Below are positions 1 through 6,281 of a stretch of 6,281 nt of DNA, one piece after another. The translations under genes and the position numbers were made by a program. The DNA is from Flavobacteriales bacterium (GTDB taxonomy: Bacteria > Bacteroidota > Bacteroidia > Flavobacteriales > BACL11): the NCBI GenBank assembly GCA_002683775.1, contig NYTT01000045.1:1-6281 (forward strand). The letters run 5' to 3'. Numbering within the stretch: the first letter of the stretch is position 1; every line of letters begins with the position of its first letter. The notes under the pieces are model-generated. The model was given only the letters and a program-made list of their open reading frames with translations. It made no database searches and was not told the origin of the DNA.

Positions 1-1801
1 AAATAATAACAACCGGAGGACTTATAACAGCAATTGGTAAAGGGTTAATAATCACTTCTGGATTTCCAATAATGGATGTATCTGCCTTGCAATCATTAAT
101 ATCATCAGCTAAGATGATATTATATTCCCCAGCTACTACAGTTGATAATACAAAGTTAGGATTGCTAATATCATTAACTGTTAAAGTTGATGTACCATTG
201 GAATATGTTAAATCCCAAGGTAACAATCCATTAAAAGTAAAATTGACTTCAACAGTGGTACCATCATCACAAGCCGCACCACCACCAAAAATAGTAGCAT
301 GTGGAATAGAATCCTCTGTAATGTTAATTTCATCAGAATCAGAACATCCATAAAAATCTACTATGCTAAGAGTATAACTCCCATCATTGACATCAATAAT
401 TGAATCACTGGAACCGTCATTCCAAGAAAAAGTAAATGGACTAGTTCCTCCTGTAATTGTAGGCAAAAGAGAAGTTAAAGTATTACATGGAATATTATAA
501 TCTGAACCTAAATCTAAAACTGGTGGAGGGTCATATGAAATTTCAATTGAATCTGTTCCAATACAGCCTAAATCATCAGTAACAGTAATTCCATATATTC
601 CATCACCTAGTGTATTCATAGCGTTAGAGCTACCATCAGTCCATAAGTATGAATATGGGGTTGTTCCTCCTGAAATTACTGGATCAATCAGTACATCAGA
701 ATTACATGGGATCGTAATGTCAGAACCAAGATCTACAGATGGAGCAGGATCAGAAATGACAATTAAAGGTTCAGATAATGTTGCGCAACCTGCGATATCA
801 GCTGAAACTAGATACTCTCCAGGACCTACAGTGACAGATTGATTTGTACTAAATACTGTGGATGTAGAATCAAGCCATTGATAAGTTGCTGATGGCCCAC
901 CATCTGCAGTTAATATTATTGTTGAATTACAAGGAATCTGCATCACATTAGAGTCAATACTTAAATCATTCAAGACTACTAATGGAGGAGAAAAAAAACT
1001 TCCAGCTTCTAACCAAACATAGGAACTTAAACCAGAATCTGAACCGTCTGCAATGGCCAGCTTGATATGGTATGTTTCTCCACATTGAACAAGGGCTTGG
1101 GCTGTTAGTTTAGTTGTAAAACCATCTGCATCAGCTATAATATTCAGTCCGTTTTGATTGTTTACAAAATACTGCTGATTTATTGGAGTAACACTATTTA
1201 TTGATGAGATTGTAATTGGCAAAGGAGGATTGGTATTTGGAACTACAGCAAGGTTAATCGCACCATTTGCCCATGGCCCTGCTATTCCAGGTCCAGACAA
1301 AAAGAATCCAAAAACATCATTGTATTGAGTATTTTCATATGCAAAATATTCTTGAGAACCAAATGCATAATTGAATTCCATAGAATCAGATGTAGGAATA
1401 AAATCAAATTCCAAAATAGCAATATCATTTACAGAACTAACAGAAAAGGACTGACCGATTAATCCTGGAACAGAATTTGCAACAGCAAGTAAATCAGGGT
1501 CAACAACTGTATTTGGTATCATCGGAAAACCTCCTCCATTAATAGGGTCAAGAGCGTAAATATCACCAGAGCACATAACAATACCACTATCAATTCCTAA
1601 ATTAGTATTTACTGCATTAAACCAACCAATTTGTGAAGGCTCTCCCTGGTAGGTGTGATTTAAAGCCACAACACCTCCCCCAAGAAGAACATTATCAACT
1701 AAAAAAGATGGAACATCATAAGGAGGATTATTATCAATTACAATCTGAGGTGAGACATTTAATGAAAACAACAAAAATGGTAAGAAAAGAAATTTTTTCA
1801 T
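1..1801 (-). CDS. Secreted choice-of-anchor L-like protein with SprB-like repeats (C-terminus beyond the left edge)
   Basis: The frame is open for 600 codons from the ATG at 1801-1799 to the window edge with no stop, so the protein is C-terminally truncated by the window. Residues 1-17 are a signal peptide: KK followed by a Leu/Phe-rich core. Residues about 33-270 resemble the choice-of-anchor L domain of Bacteroidota surface proteins, with LLGGGV (39-44), NLGIDSGIV (67-75), FGSQEYFAYEN (147-157) and NDVFGFFLSGPGI (161-173). Three Ig/SprB-like modules follow (about 281-501), the last two carrying GGTxP and DGSYTL/DGIYGI-type motifs, then a fourth module with Cys511 and Cys571. By family analogy it is exported by Sec and, if a type IX sorting or gliding-motility C-terminal domain lies off the edge, displayed on the cell surface or secreted. 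That domain is not visible here. The role could be adhesion or matrix; the substrate is unknown. It is Asp/Ser/Thr-rich and Lys-poor, typical of extracellular proteins. The family call is by recognition only. Confidence 0.85.
   Translation of the reverse strand, partial: MKKFLFLPFLLFSLNVSPQIVIDNNPPYDVPSFLVDNVLLGGGVVALNHTYQGEPSQIGWFNAVNTNLGIDSGIVMCSGDIYALDPINGGGFPMIPNTVVDPDLLAVANSVPGLIGQSFSVSSVNDIAILEFDFIPTSDSMEFNYAFGSQEYFAYENTQYNDVFGFFLSGPGIAGPWANGAINLAVVPNTNPPLPITISSINSVTPINQQYFVNNQNGLNIIADADGFTTKLTAQALVQCGETYHIKLAIADGSDSGLSSYVWLEAGSFFSPPLVVLNDLSIDSNVMQIPCNSTIILTADGGPSATYQWLDSTSTVFSTNQSVTVGPGEYLVSADIAGCATLSEPLIVISDPAPSVDLGSDITIPCNSDVLIDPVISGGTTPYSYLWTDGSSNAMNTLGDGIYGITVTDDLGCIGTDSIEISYDPPPVLDLGSDYNIPCNTLTSLLPTITGGTSPFTFSWNDGSSDSIIDVNDGSYTLSIVDFYGCSDSDEINITEDSIPHATIFGGGAACDDGTTVEVNFTFNGLLPWDLTYSNGTSTLTVNDISNPNFVLSTVVAGEYNIILADDINDCKADTSIIGNPEVIINPLPIAVISPPVVII
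299..961 (-). repeat. Three tandem Ig/SprB-like protein modules, period 73-75 residues
   Basis: Within the surface protein, the motif IPCN recurs at residues 289-292, 364-367 and 437-440, so its Cys lies at 291, 366 and 439. Each is followed 47-48 residues later by a second Cys in a Gly-Cys context (339, 413, 486). The second and third modules are closest: both begin DLGSD (357-361 and 430-434), carry GGT(T/S)P at 378-382 and 451-455, and share W-x-DGSS. The first module is degenerate. At DNA level the copies are well diverged, so this is an old duplication and not a recent slippage product. One disulfide per module is an inference from the spacing. Confidence 0.75.
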
Positions 1802-1808
1802 ATCCTCA

Positions 1809-1816
1809 CAAAAATA
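1809..1816 (-). promoter_or_regulatory. Candidate -7 element (TATTTTTG) for the surface protein gene
   Basis: The minus strand reads TATTTTTG, which fits the Bacteroidota -7 consensus TAnnTTTG. Only 7 bases separate it from the ATG at 1801, so a transcript would be nearly leaderless, and no TTG is seen at the usual distance upstream. The sequence is AT-rich enough for a chance match. GAGGA lies 1 base before the start codon (with T between), too close for a normal ribosome binding site. Confidence 0.25.
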
Positions 1817-1840
1817 CAAAAAAAAATAAAGATGCTTAAA

Positions 1841-1859
1841 TTTAATCCATCAGATTAAA
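1841..1859 (-). terminator. Small inverted repeat after the ABC gene, possible weak terminator
   Basis: Reading leftward just after the ABC transporter stop codon, TTTAATC (1859-1853) and GATTAAA (1847-1841) form a perfect 7-bp stem with a 5-base loop. A run of nine T (1826-1818 on the minus strand) lies about 14 bases further on. The stem is AT-rich and the T-run is not adjacent, so it is a poor match to an intrinsic terminator and some read-through into the surface protein gene is plausible. Confidence 0.3.
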
Positions 1860-1860
1860 A

Positions 1861-3627
1861 CTAGAACTTTTTCTCCACTTGAGAATTAAAAGCTTTTGCA
1901 TACAATCCTTTAGCATCTAATAACTCCTGATGTGATCCTGATTCAAGAACGCTACCATTTTCAAGATAAAGTATTTTATCTGAATTTACAACAGTTGAAA
2001 GCCTATGAGCAATCACAATAGTGGTTCTATTATTTGATATCTTCATTAATGCAGATTGCAACAGATTTTCTGTTTCACTATCGATGGATGCTGTTGCTTC
2101 ATCTAATATTAGAATTTTTGGATTACGAACATATACTCTAAGAAATGCAATTAACTGTCTTTGACCCGCAGAAAGTGAAACGCCTCTTTCCGCAACAATA
2201 TAATCTAAACCATTTGGGAGTGAACTAATAAAAGCATCTATACCTATTTCTTTTGCAGCTATCATAACATCTTCTTTAGAAATACTATTTTCAAAAAGTG
2301 TTATGTTGTTATAAAGAGTATCTGAAAATAGAAAAACCTCTTGTTGAACCAGTGCTATATTTTCTCTTAAATTAGCAATTGAAATTTCATTAATATCTTT
2401 TTTACCAACAGTAATACTTCCAGAATTAATTTCATAAAACCTATTTAAAACATTAACAATTGATGTTTTTCCTGCTCCAGTTCTACCTGTTAAAGCTAAC
2501 ATTTTTCCAGATTCAATATCAAAATTTAAATTCTTGAGAATCCATTCCTTATTGTTGTATGATAAATTAACATTTTTATAAGCAATTGAACAATCCTCTA
2601 TGTCAATTTTATCATTACCACTATCCTCTATCCTTTCATCTGTATCACGCATATTAAATACTCGTTCTGCTCCAACTATACCCATTTGTAAAATATTAAA
2701 TCTATCCGCTAATTGTCTTATTGGACTAAACATCATGTAGATAAAAAGAATGAAAGCAACTAATTCACCTATAGTAATATCTTTGCCCTCTAAAATTCCT
2801 TGACCACCATACCAAACAATTAATCCTATTGATACAGCAGAAAGAACCTCAACTACTGGAAAAAAAACAGCATAATAAAAGATACCTCTAACGTTAGCAT
2901 CTCTATGCTTTTTATTTATTTCAACGAATTTCTCATACTCTGCATCCTCTCTATTGAAAATTTGAATAATATTCATTCCAACAATATGTTCTTGGACAAA
3001 AGTATTTAGATTAGAAATTTGACTTCTAACATCTTGAAAAGATTTTTTTATATTCCTCTTAAACCATGATGTTGCAAATAATAAAACTGGAACGATTAAC
3101 AAAGCAATTAATGTTAGCCTCCAATCAGTATAAAACATTAATGAGATAACAACAGCTAATTTTAATAATTCTGCAATAATAACTAACAGACCTTGAGAAA
3201 AAATATCTGCTATAGTTTCAATGTCGGAGATAGTCCTTGTAACTAATGTTCCAATAGGAGTATTATCAAAGAATTTCATTCTAAGAGATAATATATGTTT
3301 GAAAATTTTACTTCTTAAATCTTGAATCACATGCTGACCAAGCCAGGTTGACATAAAAATATAAAAGAACTGAACAATTCCCTCCATCATTAAAATGCAT
3401 ACTAACAAAATGGTAATATTGATTAGTCCTTCCTTATCTTGAACTATAATAAAGTTATCAATTGCATAGTTAATAATCATAGGACGAGCAGGACCCAATA
3501 TTGATAGAAGAATAGCTGAAACACCTGCTAAAACAAACTGTTTTTTATATGGCTTTGAAAATTCTAATACTCTTTTTAAAAGTTCAAAGTCAATTACATT
3601 ACCAGTCTTAGTTTTATTTTGACTCAT
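1861..3627 (-). CDS. ABC exporter half-transporter, fused membrane and ATPase domains
   Basis: This 588-residue protein has the normal length for a type IV half-exporter (MsbA/Smd/YheH-like), which acts as a dimer in the inner membrane and couples ATP hydrolysis to export of a hydrophobic or drug-like substrate. Six hydrophobic segments lie at about 30-50, 70-95, 145-165, 170-188, 250-275 and 285-303. The ATPase domain is complete: Walker A GRTGAGKT (381-388), Q-loop Gln428/429, signature LSAGQ (485-489, in place of LSGGQ), Walker B ILILDE (505-510, catalytic Glu510), D-loop SIDSE (514-518) and switch His541. The start at 3627 lies 5 bp after the truA stop, so the two genes are probably cotranscribed, with truA first. 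No Shine-Dalgarno is visible, as usual in this phylum. The fold and transport mechanism are secure. The substrate cannot be told from sequence: lipid, drug or peptide are all possible, and calling it msbA would go too far. Confidence 0.93.
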   Translation of the reverse strand: MSQNKTKTGNVIDFELLKRVLEFSKPYKKQFVLAGVSAILLSILGPARPMIINYAIDNFIIVQDKEGLINITILLVCILMMEGIVQFFYIFMSTWLGQHVIQDLRSKIFKHILSLRMKFFDNTPIGTLVTRTISDIETIADIFSQGLLVIIAELLKLAVVISLMFYTDWRLTLIALLIVPVLLFATSWFKRNIKKSFQDVRSQISNLNTFVQEHIVGMNIIQIFNREDAEYEKFVEINKKHRDANVRGIFYYAVFFPVVEVLSAVSIGLIVWYGGQGILEGKDITIGELVAFILFIYMMFSPIRQLADRFNILQMGIVGAERVFNMRDTDERIEDSGNDKIDIEDCSIAYKNVNLSYNNKEWILKNLNFDIESGKMLALTGRTGAGKTSIVNVLNRFYEINSGSITVGKKDINEISIANLRENIALVQQEVFLFSDTLYNNITLFENSISKEDVMIAAKEIGIDAFISSLPNGLDYIVAERGVSLSAGQRQLIAFLRVYVRNPKILILDEATASIDSETENLLQSALMKISNNRTTIVIAHRLSTVVNSDKILYLENGSVLESGSHQELLDAKGLYAKAFNSQVEKKF

Positions 3628-3632
3628 GAAGT

Positions 3633-4376
3633 TTAATTGATTTTTATATTTTCTGGATAGGTCACTTTAATCAAAGAAAGTGCATGAGCCGGAACAGAAA
3701 CACCAGATCTACATCTATCTTTTGCATCTATTATCTCATCTATATTATCTGGTTTTATTTTTCCAATACCAACTTCAATTAATGTGCCAACTATAGCTCT
3801 TACCATGTTCCTAAGAAAACGATCAGCTTTAATTGTGAAAATTATCTCATCATTTATTTCTTCCCACATTGCATCTGTTACTGTACAATAATTCGTGTAG
3901 GTTTGAGTTTTTACTTTTGAAAAAGAGGTGAAATCTTTCTTTCCAATCAGAAATAAACAGGCTGAATTCCTCATTTCTAAATTCAAATTTTTCTTAAATA
4001 AATACGCATGTCTATGAAATGGGTTCTTTGACTTAATAATCCTATATCTATATGTTCTAGAGAGAGCATCAAATCTTGAGTTCGCCTTATCACAAACTCT
4101 AAATATTTCATTAATTGCGATATCGTCAGAAAGGAAACTATTAAGCCTATGTGTAAGTTCTAAGAATCTAATTTCAGAATCAAAATCAAAATGGGCGTAC
4201 ATTTCATCTGCGTGAACTCCAGCATCTGTCCTTCCAGCTCCAACGACTTGAATATTTGCGTTTAAAATTGTACTTAAGGCTATATTAATTTCTTCTTGCA
4301 CACTGTTTGCGTTTGGCTGTATTTGCCAGCCATGATAATTAGTGCCATCATATGAAAATTTAATGAAAAAACGCAT
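3633..4376 (-). CDS. truA: tRNA pseudouridine(38-40) synthase TruA
   Basis: TruA isomerises uridines at positions 38, 39 and 40 of the tRNA anticodon arm to pseudouridine, in the cytoplasm and without a cofactor. At 247 residues it has the normal length for the family. The N-terminus reads FIKFSYDGTNYHGWQIQ (4-20), the typical opening strand of TruA. The catalytic motif GRTDAGVHA (48-56) contains the nucleophile Asp51. RTYRY (107-111) carries the conserved active-site Tyr109. FLRNMVR (187-193) and the C-terminal SVPAHALSL (227-235) are also family signatures. The ATG at 4376 puts Met directly before the first strand, and no better start lies upstream. It is the first gene of a leftward pair with the ABC exporter. 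No functional link between the two is evident, so the pairing probably reflects shared transcription. It faces away from moxR across a 118-bp gap. Confidence 0.97.
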   Translation of the reverse strand: MRFFIKFSYDGTNYHGWQIQPNANSVQEEINIALSTILNANIQVVGAGRTDAGVHADEMYAHFDFDSEIRFLELTHRLNSFLSDDIAINEIFRVCDKANSRFDALSRTYRYRIIKSKNPFHRHAYLFKKNLNLEMRNSACLFLIGKKDFTSFSKVKTQTYTNYCTVTDAMWEEINDEIIFTIKADRFLRNMVRAIVGTLIEVGIGKIKPDNIDEIIDAKDRCRSGVSVPAHALSLIKVTYPENIKIN

Positions 4377-4390
4377 AATTTATTATCCTA

Positions 4391-4398
4391 CAAAAATA
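4391..4398 (-). promoter_or_regulatory. Candidate -7 element (TATTTTTG) for truA
   Basis: The minus strand reads TATTTTTG, a match to TAnnTTTG, ending 14 bases before the truA ATG, which gives a leader of only several bases. The nearest upstream TTG on this strand (4414-4412) is 13 bases away, shorter than the usual roughly 19-base spacer, so the -33 half is not convincing. Confidence 0.35.
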
Positions 4399-4410
4399 GA
4401 AAATGTATTA

Positions 4411-4449
4411 ACAATATACTACAGAAAAAAATTAATCGTTGAATATTGT
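4411..4449. repeat. 7-bp inverted repeat between the divergent promoters
   Basis: ACAATAT (4411-4417) and ATATTGT (4443-4449) are perfect inverted copies separated by 25 bases. The right arm covers the TTG of the moxR promoter, and the left arm places a TTG on the minus strand upstream of truA. It could be a binding site for a regulator contacting both sides, or chance in AT-rich DNA. I cannot tell which. Confidence 0.3.
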
Positions 4450-4475
4450 AATTTAACAAACAAAATATAAATTTG
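4446..4475 (+). promoter_or_regulatory. Bacteroidota-type promoter for moxR-DUF58
   Basis: TTG at 4446-4448 (the -33 element) is followed after 19 bases by TAAATTTG at 4468-4475, an exact match to the -7 consensus TAnnTTTG of Bacteroidota primary sigma factor promoters. The spacing is as expected. Transcription would begin around 4480-4483 and leave a leader of about 12-15 A-rich bases before the ATG at 4495. The leader has no Shine-Dalgarno, which is normal for this phylum. The fit in element, spacing and distance to the gene makes this the best-supported regulatory site in the window. Confidence 0.65.
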
Positions 4476-4494
4476 CATTCCTAAAATAAACAAA

Positions 4495-5496
4495 ATGACT
4501 GAATTTTTACAAGACGATATTAAAGAAATCAATGAGAAGATAAATAAAGAAAGTGCAATTGTAGACATATTACTTTTAGAAATGAATAAAGTAATTGTTG
4601 GTCAGAAAAAAATGAGTGAACGTCTGCTTGTAGCGCTACTTTCAAACGGCCATGTATTACTTGAAGGAGTACCTGGATTAGCAAAAACACTTGCTATTTC
4701 AACACTCGCTAAAACAATAGACGCGAAATTTAGTCGTCTTCAATTTACACCAGATTTACTTCCTGCTGATATAATTGGCACACAAATTTATAGCCCAAAG
4801 AACGAAAAATTCTCAATCAAAAAAGGACCAATATTTGCTAATTTTGTTCTTGCTGACGAAATTAATCGTGCACCAGCTAAAGTTCAATCTGCATTACTTG
4901 AAGCAATGCAAGAGCGTCAAGTAACTATAGGAGGAGAATCTTTTGATTTAGATAAACCATTTTTAGTAATGGCAACTCAAAACCCTGTTGAGCAAGAAGG
5001 TACATACCCACTTCCTGAAGCGCAAGTAGATCGTTTTATGTTAAAAGTAGTGATCGACTACCCTAAAAAAGAAGAAGAAAAAATTATTATTCGTAATAAT
5101 TTAGCAAAAAAATTTCCATCCCCAAACTCTGTTCTTAAAACCGATGCAATTATTAAAGCACGTAATCTTGTTAAAGAGGTATATATGGATGAAAAAATTG
5201 AACAGTATATTATAGATATTGTGTTTGCCACTAGATATCCTGAACAATATGGTTTAGAAAAATTTAAGGATATGATTGCTTTTGGTGGTTCACCAAGAGC
5301 AAGCATTAATCTAGCTGCCGCAGCTAAGGCTTTTGCGTTTATAAAAAGAAGAGGATATGTGATTCCAGAAGATGTAAGAGCACTATGTCATGATGTTTTA
5401 AGACACAGAATTGGTGTAACTTACGAAGCGGAAGCAGAAAACATTACTTCTGAAGATATTATTACAGAAATACTAAATACTGTTGAAATCCCTTAA
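4495..5496 (+). CDS. MoxR-family AAA+ ATPase
   Basis: MoxR ATPases are cytoplasmic AAA+ chaperone-like enzymes thought to mature or remodel partner proteins, commonly ones with VWA domains. The 333 residues match the family's usual length. Visible motifs are the lead-in NKVIVGQ (31-37), Walker A GVPGLAKT (58-65), Walker B LADEIN (119-124; Asp121, Glu122), sensor 1 ATQNP (160-164), a candidate arginine finger at Arg180 in AQVDRF, and sensor 2 GGSPRAS (264-270, Arg268). The lid domain occupies about 240-330. The start at 4495 fits the family N-terminus and lies 19 bases after a good -7 element. Later in-frame Met codons (residues 30, 40) would cut into conserved sequence. The stop is directly followed by the DUF58 start, so the two are one operon, probably the head of a bat-type cluster. 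Codon choice changes sharply near residue 230: Arg is CGT only before it and AGA only after. Confidence 0.95.
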   Translation: MTEFLQDDIKEINEKINKESAIVDILLLEMNKVIVGQKKMSERLLVALLSNGHVLLEGVPGLAKTLAISTLAKTIDAKFSRLQFTPDLLPADIIGTQIYSPKNEKFSIKKGPIFANFVLADEINRAPAKVQSALLEAMQERQVTIGGESFDLDKPFLVMATQNPVEQEGTYPLPEAQVDRFMLKVVIDYPKKEEEKIIIRNNLAKKFPSPNSVLKTDAIIKARNLVKEVYMDEKIEQYIIDIVFATRYPEQYGLEKFKDMIAFGGSPRASINLAAAAKAFAFIKRRGYVIPEDVRALCHDVLRHRIGVTYEAEAENITSEDIITEILNTVEIP

Positions 5497-6281
5497 ATGA
5501 ACGCATCATCACTTTTAAAAAAGGTAAGGAAAATTGAGATTAAATCAAAAGGTCTCTCAAATCATATTTTTGCTGGAGAATATCATACAGCATTTAAAGG
5601 AACCGGTATGGCTTTTTCAGAAGTTAGAGAATATCAATCTGGAGATGACATAAGATCTATTGACTGGAACGTTACAGCAAGATACAACACTCCTTTTGTA
5701 AAAATATTTGAGGAAGAACGTGAAATGACAGTTATGCTACTAATTGACGTATCAGCATCTGGAGATTTTGGAACAAACAAACAGTATAAAAAAGATCTTG
5801 CAACAGAAATTGCTGCAGTTTTAGCATTTTCAGCAATAAAAAACAATGATAAAGTAGGTGTTATTTTTTTTAGTGATAGAATAGAAAAATTTATTATTCC
5901 AAAGAAAGGAAAAAGTCACATACTAAGGATAATTAGAGAAATTGTATCACTAAAACCTGATAGTAAAGGGACAGATGTATCAATGGCTTTAGAATATTTT
6001 AACTCAGTTATTAAAAAAAGAAGTATCTGCTTCTTACTATCTGACTTTACAAGTGCACCCTTTAGTAAACCCCTAAAAATAGCAAGCAAAAAACACGATA
6101 TTGTTGGAGTTAGAATACATGACAAAAGAGAAAGTGAGATGCCAAATATTGGACTAGTACCAATGCAAGATATGGAAACAGATAAGTTAGTTTATGTGGA
6201 TACTTCAGACAAAGAAATAAGATTAAATTATTCTAAAACAAGATCACAAAAGATTAAGGAGCTAAATAAGATATTTGAAAC
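5497..6281 (+). CDS. DUF58 protein with VWA-like fold (3' end beyond the window)
   Basis: DUF58 proteins are paired with MoxR ATPases in many bacteria and are probably their partners or clients. Their biochemical role is not settled. The 261 complete codons present cover most of a family member of about 290 residues. The hallmark region EVREYQSGDDIRSIDWNVTAR (42-62) is intact. Residues 77-205 form a von Willebrand A-like domain with a full metal-site set: DVSAS (84-88; Asp84, Ser86, Ser88), Thr159 in GTD, and Asp183 in SDF. No membrane segment is seen, so it is probably cytoplasmic. The ATG follows the moxR stop codon with no base between, and no ribosome binding motif is visible, which suggests translational coupling. 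In Bacteroidota, further bat genes (VWA membrane proteins, TPR protein) usually follow, but they are outside the window, so that is an expectation only. Arginine is nearly all AGA/AGG, with one CGT, unlike the first two thirds of moxR. Confidence 0.93.
   Translation, partial: MNASSLLKKVRKIEIKSKGLSNHIFAGEYHTAFKGTGMAFSEVREYQSGDDIRSIDWNVTARYNTPFVKIFEEEREMTVMLLIDVSASGDFGTNKQYKKDLATEIAAVLAFSAIKNNDKVGVIFFSDRIEKFIIPKKGKSHILRIIREIVSLKPDSKGTDVSMALEYFNSVIKKRSICFLLSDFTSAPFSKPLKIASKKHDIVGVRIHDKRESEMPNIGLVPMQDMETDKLVYVDTSDKEIRLNYSKTRSQKIKELNKIFE

Noticed and set aside
72..353. Plus-strand open frame of 93 codons
   Set aside because: It lies antisense inside the surface protein gene, shows no recognisable domain, and is explained by the Ser/Thr/Asp-rich composition of the opposite strand.
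299..961. Recent tandem DNA duplication
   Set aside because: The modules match at protein motif level only; codons have diverged throughout, so there is no near-identical DNA repeat.
1633..1839. Plus-strand open frame of 68 codons
   Set aside because: It is antisense to the signal peptide and N-terminal domain of the surface protein, ends in poly-A intergenic sequence, and has no promoter or family resemblance.
1861..3627. Naming the exporter msbA (lipid A flippase)
   Set aside because: Length and motifs are shared by many half-exporters, and nothing visible shows lipid A specificity.
4377..4494. Small RNA, tRNA or riboswitch in the divergent gap
   Set aside because: The gap is about 118 bp of AT-rich sequence without a cloverleaf, a GC-rich stem or a terminator-like hairpin. 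The promoter elements explain its visible content.
5058..5306. Minus-strand open frame of 82 codons
   Set aside because: It is fully antisense to the moxR coding region, where the plus-strand protein is strongly conserved.
5634..6125. Two minus-strand open frames (5634-5846 and 5916-6125)
   Set aside because: Both are antisense to the DUF58 gene, which carries intact family motifs on the plus strand; neither looks like a protein on its own.

Overview
The window looks like a piece of chromosome from an AT-rich member of the Bacteroidota, most likely a marine-type Flavobacteriales relative. Four things suggest this. There is a large secreted protein with a choice-of-anchor L type N-terminus and SprB-like repeats. 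MoxR is followed directly by a DUF58 protein, as in flavobacterial bat (aerotolerance-type) operons. truA is followed by an ABC exporter. The promoter elements fit the Bacteroidota TTG / TAnnTTTG consensus, and Shine-Dalgarno sites are almost absent. The assignment is inferred from gene content and not from a marker gene.

Layout: positions 1-1801 (minus strand) hold the first 600 codons of a secreted, modular surface protein that runs off the left edge. It carries a signal peptide, an anchor-L-like domain, three Ig/SprB-like modules with regularly spaced cysteine pairs, and a fourth module. Positions 1802-1860 are a short AT-rich gap with a small inverted repeat and a possible promoter. Positions 1861-3627 (minus) encode a complete half-size ABC exporter. 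Only 5 bp separate it from truA (3633-4376, minus), which encodes tRNA pseudouridine synthase, so the two probably form one operon reading leftward. Positions 4377-4494 are the divergent intergenic region, with a good Bacteroidota promoter for the rightward genes and a weaker candidate for truA. Positions 4495-5496 (plus) encode a MoxR-type AAA+ ATPase. With no intervening base, a DUF58 protein with a von Willebrand A-like fold starts at 5497 and runs off the right edge nearly complete.

The rightward pair probably works together: MoxR-type ATPases act as chaperone-like partners of VWA/DUF58 proteins, and in Bacteroidota this pair usually heads a longer run of bat genes, which would lie beyond the right edge. 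The leftward pair combines a housekeeping tRNA modification enzyme with an exporter of unknown substrate. The surface protein is probably a separate unit.

I see no RNA gene, CRISPR array, transposase or prophage signature, and no clearly undescribed system. The most unusual signal is an abrupt change of synonymous codon use inside moxR: all seven arginine codons up to residue 223 are CGT, and all seven from residue 247 are AGA. CTT leucine codons disappear at the same point, close to the boundary between the ATPase core and the lid domain.
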